A program made the position numbers and the translations under genes. Of a stretch of DNA of 46,749 bases, positions 15,610-24,867 are shown one piece after another (position 1 is the first letter of the stretch; every line of letters begins with the position of its first letter). The notes beneath the pieces were generated by a model. That model worked only from the letters and a program-made list of their open reading frames with translations, had not been told where the DNA came from and ran no database searches. The DNA is from Brevinematales bacterium (GTDB lineage Bacteria > Spirochaetota > Brevinematia > Brevinematales > GWF1-51-8), in assembly GCA_013177895.1 (NCBI GenBank), contig JABLXV010000022.1:1-46749 (forward strand), given 5' to 3'.

Positions 15610-18039
15610 TTACTTTATCACGAGATTCACGAGTTTATCCGGTACGGCGATCACCTTGACGATCTGCGAATTCTCAGTCCATTTTTTAATCTTCGGACTG
15701 GATAACGCGGTTTCCTTCATTTGCTCGATCGGGGTTCCGCGCGGGATTTCGATACTCTCGCGCAGCTTACCGTTGACCTGTACCACCATTATGTAAACGT
15801 CGTCGACCACAAGCGATTCGTCGTAAACCGGCCATTGTGCGGTCGAAACGCTGGGGGCGTTCCCCATCATCTCCCAAATCTCCTCGCCGAAATGGGGGGC
15901 GAACGGCGCGATCAGGCGCGCGAGAACCGACAGTATCTCGGGGTATTGCTCGTCCAGACGCGTCAGTTCGTTCACGAGGATCATCATCTGGCTGATGGCG
16001 GTATTGAAGTTATTGAGCGAATCGAGGTCGTGCTGAACTTTCTTGATCGTTTTATGCATCAGGCGCGCCAGTTCTTCCGGGGGTGCAGATTTCGATAAGG
16101 GATACTGGGTATACAGGCGCCATATTTTTTCGAGGAACTTGTAGACTCCTTTGAGGCCGTTCGTGCTCCACGGTTTCATCACGTCGAGGGGGCCCATGAA
16201 CATCTCGTACATCCGCATCGAATCCGCGCCGAATACCGAGATAATATCGTCGGGATTGATGACATTCCCCCGCGATTTGGACATCTTCTGCCCGTCCTCG
16301 CCGAGGATAATCCCTTGGTTGCGGAGCTTGATGAACGGTTCTTTTGTCCCGACAAACCCCTGATCGAACAGGAATTTGTGCCAGAAACGGGAGTACAGCA
16401 GATGGAGCACCGCATGCTCGGCGCCGCCTATATAGAGGTCGACCGGCATCCAGTAGTCCTGTTTGTCCTTCGCGGTAAATTCCTTCTCATTCTTGGGGTC
16501 GAGGTAACGCAGGTAATACCAGCACGAGCCCGCCCATTGCGGCATCGTATTCGTCTCGCGTTTTGCGGGGCCGCCGCACTCGGGGCATTTTACATTCACC
16601 CATTCGTCGATAGCGGCGAGCGGAGATTCCCCGGTTCCGGTGGGCTGATAGGTCTTGACCTCGGGAAGAACGAGCGGGAGTTCGGACTCGGGGACAGCCA
16701 CAGTCCCGCATTTTTCGCAGTGAATGAGGGGTATCGGTTCTCCCCAGAATCTCTGGCGGGAGAACACCCAGTCGCGGAGTTTATAATTGACCGCGAGTTT
16801 ACCGATGCCCTTCTTCTCGAGCCATTCGGTGATCGCTTTCTTGAAGTCGGGGGTCGTCATCCCGGTGAACTCGCCCGAATTGACGGCGACTTCGTCCACT
16901 TCGTAGGCCTGTTCGAGCTTGTCGAATAATTTCCCGTCGGCGGAGACCACCTGATTAATATCTATCCCGAACTTGGTGGCGAACTCGAAGTCGCGCTGAT
17001 CGTGCGCGGGCACCGCCATAATCGCGCCCGTCCCGTAGGAAATCAGGACGTAATCGGATATCCAGATGGGGATTTCCTTTCCGTTGACCGGATTGACCGC
17101 GTAGGCGCCGGTAAAAACGCCCGTCTTATCTTTATTAAGGTCGGTTCGTTCGAGGTCGCTTTTCGTTTTCGTTTTCGATATATAATCGTCCACAACCTGA
17201 TGCTGTGCGGGGGAAGAAATTTTCTCGACAAGCGGGTGTTCGGGCGCTAAAACCATGTAAGTGGCGCCGAACAATGTATCGGGACGGGTGGTGAATATTT
17301 TCAGGGTATCGCCCGTGCTTTTCACGGTAAAATCGACCTCCGCGCCCTCAGAACGGCCGATCCAGTTTCGTTGGAGATGCTTGATCGAATCCGGCCAATC
17401 CAGCTCCTCGAGGTCTTCGAGCAGACGGTCGGCGTACAGGGTGATCCTCAGCATCCATTGACGCATATCCTTCTTAACAACAGGCTCGCCGCACCGGTCG
17501 CATCGCCCGTTATTCACTTCCTCGTTGGCGATACCCGTTTTACAGGAGTTGCACCAGTTGATAGGAATATTCGCCTCATAAGCGAGGCCGGCCTTGAAAA
17601 GCTGGAGAAATATCCATTGCGTCCATTTATAGTAATCCGGTTCGCATGTGGAGAGTTCGCGATCCCAGTCGTAGGAGAAACCCAGAGATTTTATCTGGCG
17701 GCGGAAATTTTCGATATTCGCGTGCGTCGATTCCCGCGGGTGAGTGCCGGTTTTGATCGCGTAATTCTCCGCGGGGAGACCGAACGAATCGAATCCCATC
17801 GGGTGCAGGACGTTATATCCCTTCATGCGAAGGTAACGGCAAATAATGTCGGAGGCGGTATATCCCTCGGGGTGTCCGACATGGAGCCCCGCGCCGGACG
17901 GATAGGGAAACATATCGAGGCAATAAAACCGTTTATCAGAAGGTATATTTGTATCTTCCCGGGTTTGAAATGTTTTATTCTTTTCCCAGTATTCCTGCCA
18001 TTTTTTCTCAATTTCAGCGAAAACATACTCCCTGCTCAT
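15610..18039 (-). CDS. leuS: Leucyl-tRNA synthetase
   Basis: An 809-residue class I aminoacyl-tRNA synthetase charging tRNA-Leu. It has the HIGH-type motif His-Val-Gly-His (53-56), Lys-Met-Ser-Lys-Ser near residue 583, the CP1 editing domain with the Thr-rich Thr-Thr-Arg-Pro-Asp-Thr, Cys-x2-Cys zinc-like pairs (near 165-185 and 440-490), and the Leu-specific insert before KMSKS. Start is ATG at 18039 with GGGAG upstream; the open frame extends 30 codons further, but that stretch overlaps the promoter and has no family similarity. Length is slightly below E. coli LeuRS (860), normal for the bacterial type. Confidence 0.97.
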   Translation of the reverse strand: MSREYVFAEIEKKWQEYWEKNKTFQTREDTNIPSDKRFYCLDMFPYPSGAGLHVGHPEGYTASDIICRYLRMKGYNVLHPMGFDSFGLPAENYAIKTGTHPRESTHANIENFRRQIKSLGFSYDWDRELSTCEPDYYKWTQWIFLQLFKAGLAYEANIPINWCNSCKTGIANEEVNNGRCDRCGEPVVKKDMRQWMLRITLYADRLLEDLEELDWPDSIKHLQRNWIGRSEGAEVDFTVKSTGDTLKIFTTRPDTLFGATYMVLAPEHPLVEKISSPAQHQVVDDYISKTKTKSDLERTDLNKDKTGVFTGAYAVNPVNGKEIPIWISDYVLISYGTGAIMAVPAHDQRDFEFATKFGIDINQVVSADGKLFDKLEQAYEVDEVAVNSGEFTGMTTPDFKKAITEWLEKKGIGKLAVNYKLRDWVFSRQRFWGEPIPLIHCEKCGTVAVPESELPLVLPEVKTYQPTGTGESPLAAIDEWVNVKCPECGGPAKRETNTMPQWAGSCWYYLRYLDPKNEKEFTAKDKQDYWMPVDLYIGGAEHAVLHLLYSRFWHKFLFDQGFVGTKEPFIKLRNQGIILGEDGQKMSKSRGNVINPDDIISVFGADSMRMYEMFMGPLDVMKPWSTNGLKGVYKFLEKIWRLYTQYPLSKSAPPEELARLMHKTIKKVQHDLDSLNNFNTAISQMMILVNELTRLDEQYPEILSVLARLIAPFAPHFGEEIWEMMGNAPSVSTAQWPVYDESLVVDDVYIMVVQVNGKLRESIEIPRGTPIEQMKETALSSPKIKKWTENSQIVKVIAVPDKLVNLVIK

Positions 18040-18067
18040 TTTGTACTCCCGAAAAGATTTGAGGTAT

Positions 18068-18096
18068 ATTGTAAAGCATTTTTCATGGAATATCAA
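18068..18096 (-). promoter_or_regulatory. leuS promoter
   Basis: On the minus strand: -35 TTGATA (18091-18096), 17-bp spacer, -10 TACAAT (18068-18073), about 30 bp before the leuS ATG. The short leader leaves no room for a T-box, and I see no attenuator-like structure. Confidence 0.72.
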
Positions 18097-18122
18097 TTTT
18101 AAAAACAGGCCGGGGGATAATT

Positions 18123-18151
18123 TTGACAAGAAGGGGATTTCACCTTAAACT
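18123..18151 (+). promoter_or_regulatory. Candidate promoter for the REC-REC-GGDEF / tyrS / sirtuin unit
   Basis: TTGACA at 18123-18128, 17-bp spacer, TAAACT at 18146-18151. It would give a leader of about 110 bases before the ATG at 18270. The overlapping TATACT (18151-18156) is an alternative -10, but its 22-bp spacing is too long for this -35. Confidence 0.5.
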
Positions 18152-18269
18152 ATACTAGTTAGTTGTAAGTCTTAATTTGTGAAAACTTCTGTAAAGATAT
18201 ATTTCGATCAGTTAAAATATATTCAGAAAATGTAAATACCCCGGGAATGGGGCAATGAGAGGATTGTCT

Positions 18270-19547
18270 ATGAAAAAGATACTCATTATCGATGACAACC
18301 TGACGGTAGTTAAAAATGTCTCCAAAAAGCTGAGCGATTCCACCGACATACCTGTGGATACCGCAGCGTCGTTTAAAGAAGCGAAGGAGATACTGGAAAA
18401 ATCACCCGGGGAATATATCATGGCTATCGCCGGGGTGGTTTTACCCGATGCGATGAACGCGGAAGCGGTTGACTACTGTCTCGAATTGGGGCTTCCCGTT
18501 ATCGTGCTGACGGCATCGTATGACGAGGAAATACGCGAGGGATTGATTTCTAAAAATGTGGTCGATTATATTATAGAGCGCGATCAGGGATATGCCGAAG
18601 AACTAGTTGTGTCAGTGCGCAGAATCCTCCGAAACATGCATCATAAGGTGCTGATTGTGGACGATTCCTCATTCCATAGAAAGTTTCTCGACCGCCTGAT
18701 GAAAAGCCAGCAGTTTGTAGTCCTCGAAGCTGAGGACGGCGTTCAGGGGTTGAAGGTTTATCAGGAGAACCCGGATATCAACCTGATTATCGCGGATTAC
18801 GATATGCCGAAGATGGACGGTTTTCAGCTATTGAACGAGATTCGCGCTAAGCATGGCAAAGACGAAGTAACTATCATCATACTTTCGGGCGAGTCCAACG
18901 AGGACATAGTACCGAAGATACTCAAGCACGGAGCCAACGATTATGTGAAGAAACCGTTTAACCGCGAGGAATTCCTCTGCCGAATAAATATGAACCTCGA
19001 TAATATGGAAATGCTGCATCGCTTGAAAAGCGTCGCGTATTTCGATCTGGACACCGGATTGTTTAACAGGAGCTACCTGTACGAGTTGGGGCATGTCGTG
19101 CATTCCAACGCGCAGCGGAACAAGTTTAATATAGCGGTAACGCTGGTACAGGTCGACGACTACGAAGAGTTCTCCAGTGCTTACGGCGCGGATTTCGCGA
19201 ATAATGTGGTGAAGATTATCGCCAACGTGTACGATCAGAGCCTGAAACGCCGTTCCGATATGATCGCCCGTTATTCCGCGCAGCTTCTCTGCGTAGTGAC
19301 CGAATACCATGATGAAAAGGAGCTGGTCTCCTTCTATGAGAATATCCGTGAAAAAGTATTGCAACGGAGTTTTAAGTATAAGAGCAAAGAAATAAAACTC
19401 AGCGTCAGTATGGCGATCGGTTGTCAAATGGACAATTCGCTCGAAAAAATGGTAAATAAAGCCATGAACATCATGGATGTGGTAAAAACCAAAGGCAAAG
19501 GGATAACCATGACCGCGCTCGACGCGGGTCTCAAGGATAAGGATTAA
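18270..19547 (+). CDS. Tandem receiver-domain protein with degenerate GGDEF domain
   Basis: 425 residues from the ATG at 18270 (AGAGGA six bases upstream). REC1 (1-120) keeps the acidic pair Asp8-Asp9 but has Gly55 where the phosphoacceptor Asp belongs. REC2 (125-242) is complete: Asp131-Asp132, phosphoacceptor Asp176, Lys228. Residues about 250-412 have the GGDEF-domain fold pattern (Asp-Leu-Asp-Thr-Gly-Leu-Phe-Asn-Arg), but the active-site GGDEF is replaced by Tyr-Ser-Ala-Gln-Leu (335-339), so diguanylate cyclase activity is not expected. It may be a PleD-like output or scaffold in which only REC2 is phosphorylated. No kinase gene is adjacent. Confidence 0.85.
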   Translation: MKKILIIDDNLTVVKNVSKKLSDSTDIPVDTAASFKEAKEILEKSPGEYIMAIAGVVLPDAMNAEAVDYCLELGLPVIVLTASYDEEIREGLISKNVVDYIIERDQGYAEELVVSVRRILRNMHHKVLIVDDSSFHRKFLDRLMKSQQFVVLEAEDGVQGLKVYQENPDINLIIADYDMPKMDGFQLLNEIRAKHGKDEVTIIILSGESNEDIVPKILKHGANDYVKKPFNREEFLCRINMNLDNMEMLHRLKSVAYFDLDTGLFNRSYLYELGHVVHSNAQRNKFNIAVTLVQVDDYEEFSSAYGADFANNVVKIIANVYDQSLKRRSDMIARYSAQLLCVVTEYHDEKELVSFYENIREKVLQRSFKYKSKEIKLSVSMAIGCQMDNSLEKMVNKAMNIMDVVKTKGKGITMTALDAGLKDKD

Positions 19548-19581
19548 GCGCAATAAACTATTTATGTACCGGGAGCTTTAG

Positions 19582-20778
19582 ATGAAATTCAGTGTCGATG
19601 AGCAGTTGAAGATAATAGCACGCGGCGCGGTGGAGATTATCCCCGAAGAAGAATTGAAAAAGAAATTGGAACGTTCGGTAAAAGAGAACCGTCCCCTGAA
19701 AGTCAAATGGGGCGCGGATCCCTCCGCCCCGGATATCCACTTAGGGCATACGGTTCCGTTACGAAAACTCCGCCAGTTTCAGGAGTTAGGGCACGAGGTT
19801 TATTTCCTGATTGGGGATTTTACCGCGATGATCGGCGACCCCACCGGGAAATCCGAGACCCGCAAGCAGTTGACGCGCGAGGAAGTGCTAAAAAACGCGG
19901 AAACCTATAAACAGCAGATATTCAAGATACTCGACCCCGCCCGGACGAAAATCGTCTTTAACAGCGAGTGGTGCTCCGGGATGAAATTCGCCGACGTGCT
20001 CAAACTCTCGTCGCAGTATTCGGTGGCGAGAATGCTCGAACGCGACGATTTCGCGAAACGCTACAAAGAGGGTCGTTCGATATCCATCGTGGAGTTCATG
20101 TACCCGCTGATACAGGGCTACGATTCCGTCGCGCTTCATGCCGATATCGAAGTCGGCGGCACCGAGCAGAAATTCAACCTGCTGGTCGGGCGCGATCTCC
20201 AGACGGCTTACGGGCAGGAACCGCAGGTGATCCTGACTGTCCCGATTATCGAGGGGACGGACGGCGTGCAGAAAATGAGCAAATCGCTGGGTAATTATAT
20301 CGGTGTAACCGAGTCCCCTAAGGATGTTTTCGGAAAGGTGATGTCGATACCGGATAACCTGATCGCCAAGTATTTCGAGCTATTGACCGATGTGACGATT
20401 GAGCAGATCAGGGAATTCGAGAAACGGATGAAGAGCGGCGAGAACCCCCGGGATTTCAAGGTACAGCTCGGGCAGGCGATTGTCGGCCAGCTGCATTCCA
20501 TGAAGGACGCAGAGGAAGTGCTTCTCGAGTTCGAACGGGTTTTCAAGGAGAAGGGGCTTCCCGACGATATGCCCGAATATGCGATAAAGGGCGAAATGAA
20601 TATCGTCGATATCGTGATTGCCGCCGGGTTGATGTCGTCGAAGAGCGAGATGCGCCGGCTGATTAAACAGAACGCGGTTTCTGTCGACGGGGAAAAAATT
20701 ACCGAAGAGATTAATCTCGCGGGCGGCCGGGAAAAAGTGATTAAAGTTGGAAAAAGAATCTTTTTGAAGGTGAAATAA
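19582..20778 (+). CDS. tyrS: Tyrosyl-tRNA synthetase
   Basis: A 398-residue class Ic synthetase for tRNA-Tyr. Motifs: His-Leu-Gly-His (53-56), Lys-Met-Ser-Lys-Ser near 231-235, and a C-terminal S4 RNA-binding domain (about 335-398). Length and the His-Leu-Gly-His-Thr signature resemble the TyrZ/TyrS2 branch. GGGAGC precedes the ATG. It lies 34 bp after the receiver-domain gene and its stop directly abuts the start of the sirtuin gene, so the three are probably one transcript. Confidence 0.96.
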   Translation: MKFSVDEQLKIIARGAVEIIPEEELKKKLERSVKENRPLKVKWGADPSAPDIHLGHTVPLRKLRQFQELGHEVYFLIGDFTAMIGDPTGKSETRKQLTREEVLKNAETYKQQIFKILDPARTKIVFNSEWCSGMKFADVLKLSSQYSVARMLERDDFAKRYKEGRSISIVEFMYPLIQGYDSVALHADIEVGGTEQKFNLLVGRDLQTAYGQEPQVILTVPIIEGTDGVQKMSKSLGNYIGVTESPKDVFGKVMSIPDNLIAKYFELLTDVTIEQIREFEKRMKSGENPRDFKVQLGQAIVGQLHSMKDAEEVLLEFERVFKEKGLPDDMPEYAIKGEMNIVDIVIAAGLMSSKSEMRRLIKQNAVSVDGEKITEEINLAGGREKVIKVGKRIFLKVK

Positions 20779-21519
20779 ATGCTATTGGAAGGCCTCGATC
20801 TTTTTATGGATTCGTTATCTAAAGCGAAGTATATTGTCGCCCTGACCGGGGCGGGGATATCGACCAATGCGGGTATCCCGGATTTTCGCGGGCCGAACGG
20901 TATTTATAAGCGGAAGGATATCCCCGGCGAGAAAATATTCGAGGTCAGCTATTTTCAGCAGAATCCCGCGGATTTCTATAAGCTGTTCTCCGATATGGTC
21001 GACTCCTATGCCAACGCGCAACCGACGAAGGGTCATTTATTCCTGAAGAAACTCGAGGATATCGGCCGTCTGAAAACAGTGATTACCCAGAATATCGACG
21101 GTCTCCACCAGAAGGCCGGGAACACGAATGTTATCGAGGTGCACGGCTCGTTTTCCAATTTCTATTGCATCTCCTGCGGAAAAGTTTTCCCGATGAGCGA
21201 GAAAATCGTCTCGGTTATCCGTAAGGGTAACGTTCCCGTATGCGACGTGTGCAAGGCGGCATTGAAACCCGACGTGGTGTTTTTCGGGGAGCCGGTGCAC
21301 GGGCTGGAAAAAGCGCTGACCGAAGTGCAGAGAGCCGATATGCTGATTACCCTCGGGACGTCGCTGTCGGTATACCCGGTCGCGACCCTGCCTTCCTATA
21401 TTACCGACAATACGATGCTTGTCATCATCAACAACGAACCCACACAATACGACCACCGTGCGAAAATAGTCCTGCATGAGGACATCGACCTGATTGTGGA
21501 ACGAACCAAGCTATTATAA
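20779..21519 (+). CDS. cobB: Sir2-family NAD-dependent protein deacylase (sirtuin)
   Basis: A 246-residue class III deacetylase that removes acyl groups from protein lysines using NAD. Family motifs: Gly-Ala-Gly-Ile-Ser...Gly-Ile-Pro-Asp-Phe-Arg (24-37), Thr-Gln-Asn-Ile-Asp (104-108), catalytic His123, and a structural zinc site of four Cys (131, 134, 156, 159). The Gly-Thr-Ser-Leu-Ser-Val segment (194-199) fits the NAD fold. Start is the ATG immediately after the tyrS stop, with GAAGGTG inside tyrS. The symbol cobB is used for the family; deacetylase versus desuccinylase preference cannot be told. Confidence 0.93.
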   Translation: MLLEGLDLFMDSLSKAKYIVALTGAGISTNAGIPDFRGPNGIYKRKDIPGEKIFEVSYFQQNPADFYKLFSDMVDSYANAQPTKGHLFLKKLEDIGRLKTVITQNIDGLHQKAGNTNVIEVHGSFSNFYCISCGKVFPMSEKIVSVIRKGNVPVCDVCKAALKPDVVFFGEPVHGLEKALTEVQRADMLITLGTSLSVYPVATLPSYITDNTMLVIINNEPTQYDHRAKIVLHEDIDLIVERTKLL

Positions 21520-21522
21520 GGG

Positions 21523-22098
21523 CTAAAGCTTATCGATAATCAGTTCCGATAACGGGCGTTTCGGGACATGATGCACCTTCTGCTCGTCGCGCCAGTATTT
21601 GTGACTCCCGTCAGGCGGCATATCCTCGATCTCCACCTTCTCGACAGGCTTGCCTATCGCAAGACACAGCATAATCTCGTAGTACTCGGGGATTCCTAAC
21701 GCTTGAGAAAGCCCTTCCCGATTGACCGATCCGATAATCAGTCCGCCGAGGCCAATTTCCACAGCTCCGAGTAGGATGCTCTGCGCGGCGATCCCGTGGT
21801 CGCACCAGAAATTCTGCGTCAGCCGCTTATCCCCGAGGATCAGGATATATCCCGACGGGCGTTCTCCTTCCTGGGGGGTTCCTGACGGGCCGAGGAGTCT
21901 CGCCCACGCGGTGTTTTCGAATATGGATTGATTGGTCGCGGGGTCGGCTGAAAGGTAATAGCGCAGGGGCTGCAGGTTCATCGCGGACGAACAGTACCGG
22001 GTAAGCTCCACCAATCCGGCAAGAGTTTCTTTAGTCAGACGATAGGATTCGTCGTAACGGCGGTAACTACGGTTTTTTTTCAGCAAATCTTGCAGCAT
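21523..22098 (-). CDS. Nitroreductase-family flavoprotein
   Basis: A 191-residue FMN-dependent NAD(P)H oxidoreductase-like protein. The FMN phosphate-binding Arg-Ser-Tyr-Arg-Arg-Tyr lies at 10-15, followed by the usual helix and Ser-Ser-Ala-Met-Asn-Leu-Gln-Pro substrate/FMN segment. Later come Asp-His-Gly-Ile-Ala-Ala-Gln-Ser-Ile-Leu-Leu-Gly-Ala and Gly-Leu-Gly-Gly-Leu-Ile-Ile-Gly, typical of the family. The frame is open far upstream, but the real start is the ATG at 22098: it has GGAG at seven bases and follows the acyl-CoA synthetase stop by 10 bp. The substrate is unknown. Confidence 0.88.
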   Translation of the reverse strand: MLQDLLKKNRSYRRYDESYRLTKETLAGLVELTRYCSSAMNLQPLRYYLSADPATNQSIFENTAWARLLGPSGTPQEGERPSGYILILGDKRLTQNFWCDHGIAAQSILLGAVEIGLGGLIIGSVNREGLSQALGIPEYYEIMLCLAIGKPVEKVEIEDMPPDGSHKYWRDEQKVHHVPKRPLSELIIDKL

Positions 22099-22108
22099 AT
22101 ATACTCCG

Positions 22109-23971
22109 TTATTTTTTATCGGTAAAAAGGAAACGCTTAACGGTACGCTTGGAAGTCTTCGGAAGTTCCTCGGGGCTGATCTTGAACCCCTGCGGGATTT
22201 TATAAGACGGCAGGTCGTGCGTAAGCCGCCGTACTTCCTTGCGGATGATCGTTTCGATTTCCTCTTCGGTATAATTCTTATTGAGTTCCTGCTCCTCCGC
22301 GGTGAGGGTTTCGAAGTTCGGGTAAATAATCGCGAATGGAATTTCCCCCTTATCGGCGTCGTGCTTCCCGATAACCACAGCCTCGGAGATATATTCGCTT
22401 TGGAGCAAATGATTCTCAATTTCTTCCGGGTAGATATTTTTACCGCCGCGGGTGACGATAATATTCTTGATACGCCCCGTGATAAAGACATACCCGTCGG
22501 AATCCTGCCGCCCGAGGTCTCCCGTATGGAGCCATCCGTCGCTATCGATGACTTCCTTTGTTTTGTCGGGCATCTTATAGTACCCTTTCATCACGCTGTC
22601 GCCCTTCACCAGTATTTCACCGTTACCGTTCTCGTCGGGCGAATCGATACGAAGTTCGATATTAATCAGCGGCAGTCCAACCGATCCGGCGCGGTTCAAT
22701 GTAGGAGTAGTGCTGGATATTACGGGCGACGTTTCGGATAAGCCGTAGCCCTGCATAGTGACCAGCCCCAGTATCTCCATCCCGTCGATTACCTCTTTGG
22801 GGATGGGGCCTCCGCCGGACACGAAGAAACGGAGTCTGTGCAGGCCGAGCCCATGCCGGACGCTTCCGAACAAGGCATGCCCGATCTTGATACCGAAGAG
22901 TTTATAGAACATTTTACTGATGCCGAACATCAGGTGAAATACGATACTGGTGAGGATTCCCTTCGCCTTGACTTTGGCGAATACTCCTTTATACATTTTT
23001 TCGATCAATACCGGTACAGCCGGGATACTGCTTGCCCCGGTATCCTGAAAAATAGGGATAAACACATTAGTCTTGAGCGATCCGATCGGGATAATCCGGC
23101 TATAAGACAGGAGCGGGCAGATAATTCCCATCATCGTCGGGTAGGTATGATGCAACGGGAGCAGCACCGCCCAATGGTCGTCGGGCGTGATTTTAGTGCT
23201 CATCTGTACGCCGTCGGCATTGAAGAGGAGATTGTAATGAGTCAGCATAACGCCCTTGGGAAGGCCGGTAGTCCCGGAGGTGAATATCAACGCGGCTATA
23301 TCCTGGGGATCGATGGGAACTTTTTTATATAAGTTGATGTTTTTCGATAGAAGTTGTTTCCCGGTATGGTAGAGCGCGAAGAAACCGGGGAATTCGTGAT
23401 TTTTATAGGATACGGTCTGCTCGCTTTCCCATCCAGCGATCTCATCGATTCGCGAGGAAAAGTTTGCCGCGGTTAGTTTTTCCTTCTTATCCTTGATGAG
23501 TTTATTCATATCGGCGAGCATCTGCGGGTCGTCAGTATCGAAGACGATGAACTTCTCGATATTTTTCATCATCGGGCGTTTCTCGAATAACTTTGTCAGA
23601 TAGGCTGACGAGGTAAATATCATGCGCGCATCGCTGTTTTTGATGATATGGATCAGTTCGTCGGCGGAGAGGAGTATATCGAGCGGTATTACGATTGCGC
23701 CGATATAAACAATAGACAGGTAGGAAATCACCCATTCGTTGCGGTTTTCCCCGATCAGGCCGATTTTATCGCCCTTTTTCACGCCCATTTTCAACAGGGC
23801 GTTTCCGATAGACTTTACATAGTCCTGAAACTGTCCATAGGTGACCGTCCAGTAACCCTCTTCGATTTTTCCTATCAATGCGGGGAGATGGAGTTTATCC
23901 CCGTCGAACCCGTCGATCAGTTCACGAAAACTCTTTACGTTCCGCGCTTCCGCGATTTTGTTAATAAGCAT
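22109..23971 (-). CDS. Long-chain acyl-CoA synthetase (AMP-forming)
   Basis: A 620-residue adenylate-forming enzyme that activates a fatty acid to acyl-AMP and then acyl-CoA. It has the P-loop Thr-Ser-Gly-Thr-Thr-Gly-Leu-Pro-Lys-Gly (near 230), the Gly-Tyr-Gly-Leu-Ser-Glu-Thr motif (near 412), Trp-Leu-His-Thr-Gly-Asp (near 483) and the C-terminal Lys-Thr-Ser-Lys-Arg-Thr-Val-Lys-Arg with a catalytic-Lys candidate. The layout is FadD/long-chain type. GGGGAAAACG lies before the ATG. It shares a run with a TPR lipoprotein, phenylacetate-CoA ligase and nitroreductase. Chain-length preference is not determined. Confidence 0.88.
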   Translation of the reverse strand: MLINKIAEARNVKSFRELIDGFDGDKLHLPALIGKIEEGYWTVTYGQFQDYVKSIGNALLKMGVKKGDKIGLIGENRNEWVISYLSIVYIGAIVIPLDILLSADELIHIIKNSDARMIFTSSAYLTKLFEKRPMMKNIEKFIVFDTDDPQMLADMNKLIKDKKEKLTAANFSSRIDEIAGWESEQTVSYKNHEFPGFFALYHTGKQLLSKNINLYKKVPIDPQDIAALIFTSGTTGLPKGVMLTHYNLLFNADGVQMSTKITPDDHWAVLLPLHHTYPTMMGIICPLLSYSRIIPIGSLKTNVFIPIFQDTGASSIPAVPVLIEKMYKGVFAKVKAKGILTSIVFHLMFGISKMFYKLFGIKIGHALFGSVRHGLGLHRLRFFVSGGGPIPKEVIDGMEILGLVTMQGYGLSETSPVISSTTPTLNRAGSVGLPLINIELRIDSPDENGNGEILVKGDSVMKGYYKMPDKTKEVIDSDGWLHTGDLGRQDSDGYVFITGRIKNIIVTRGGKNIYPEEIENHLLQSEYISEAVVIGKHDADKGEIPFAIIYPNFETLTAEEQELNKNYTEEEIETIIRKEVRRLTHDLPSYKIPQGFKISPEELPKTSKRTVKRFLFTDKK

Positions 23972-23993
23972 CGTTTTCCCCAGATTAGTATTT

Positions 23994-24863
23994 TTATTTT
24001 ACTATTTCTTTTACGGCCTGTTTTATTGTACCGCTATAAGGAAAATCAGTAAAGGTTTCTTCTGAAATATTTAATCCGTTTTTTTGGGCTTTTTGCAAAT
24101 ACTCCTTCGCTTTTGGAGTATCCTTCATGCGCAGATAGGCTATGGAAATTCCCATATATACCGTGGGGCCGGCGTACCCCATAGTCATGGCAATTTTCAG
24201 GTTGATAAGGGCATTTTTATAGTCGTTCAGATGGATTTGCGCGTACCCCAGATAGCAATAGACCTCCGGGAAATCCTTGCGGATTTTCAGCGAGGCGTTC
24301 CATTGGGAAAACGCGCCGCTGTAATCTCCCTGCCGGTAGTACGCTATCCCGCAAATGAAATAGGACCAGAAGTATCCCGGATTCAGCATTTCCGATTCCA
24401 AGAGGTACTTGACCGCGCCCGCATCGCCGCCGGACTTTATCCCGCAGAGGCCAAGATAATAATAGGTTTCCCAAGACGACGGATCGATCGCGGCGCATTG
24501 TAAAAAATCGGCATGCGCTTCGGAGATATGACCGATTTCCAGATAGGTCAATCCGCGATTGAACAATAATTGAAAATTCGTGCCGTCGGACGATAATCCG
24601 CTGCTAAAATGCCCGATCGCTGAGGAATAATCCTTTTTGAGGTGGTAGATGACGCCGGAATAAAAATTTGCGGACGGCGAATTCGGATTGATATGCAGCG
24701 CGCCGTTGTAGGATTCCAACGCCGCGTCCCAGTTTCCATGGGAGTATGCGTCGAACCCGTCATGTAACAGCGCGGCCTCGGCGTTCGAAGGTAATTTGGT
24801 TTCGTTATGACACGCGGCGAGCAGTAGGAGAAGAATCAGGGGGAGACCCGTTCTCAAGCTCAA
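23994..24863 (-). CDS. TPR-repeat lipoprotein
   Basis: A 289-residue lipoprotein: hydrophobic signal ending Leu-Ala-Ala-Cys (Cys18), then about seven TPR units with the typical Ala-Leu-x-x-Tyr...Asn-Pro pattern. It would be tethered to a membrane facing the periplasm or the surface. Start is TTG at 24863, with GAGGTGA overlapping the stop of the previous gene 4 bp away, so it is probably coupled to the lysozyme-fold-like protein. The partner is unknown; a cell-wall-related role for the pair is an inference. Confidence 0.75.
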   Translation of the reverse strand: MSLRTGLPLILLLLLAACHNETKLPSNAEAALLHDGFDAYSHGNWDAALESYNGALHINPNSPSANFYSGVIYHLKKDYSSAIGHFSSGLSSDGTNFQLLFNRGLTYLEIGHISEAHADFLQCAAIDPSSWETYYYLGLCGIKSGGDAGAVKYLLESEMLNPGYFWSYFICGIAYYRQGDYSGAFSQWNASLKIRKDFPEVYCYLGYAQIHLNDYKNALINLKIAMTMGYAGPTVYMGISIAYLRMKDTPKAKEYLQKAQKNGLNISEETFTDFPYSGTIKQAVKEIVK

Positions 24864-24867
24864 ATCG

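Noticed and set aside
18040-18129. Longer leuS start 30 codons upstream
   Set aside because: The segment contains the leuS promoter elements and has no similarity to the LeuRS N-terminus; the ATG at 18039 has GGGAG.
18270-19547. Active diguanylate cyclase
   Set aside because: The GGDEF signature is replaced by Tyr-Ser-Ala-Gln-Leu, so catalysis is not supported.
22099-22491. 130-residue N-terminal extension of the nitroreductase frame
   Set aside because: It is an open reading frame running through the acyl-CoA synthetase gene, Arg/Ser-rich and without family similarity; the ATG at 22098 has a proper ribosome-binding site.
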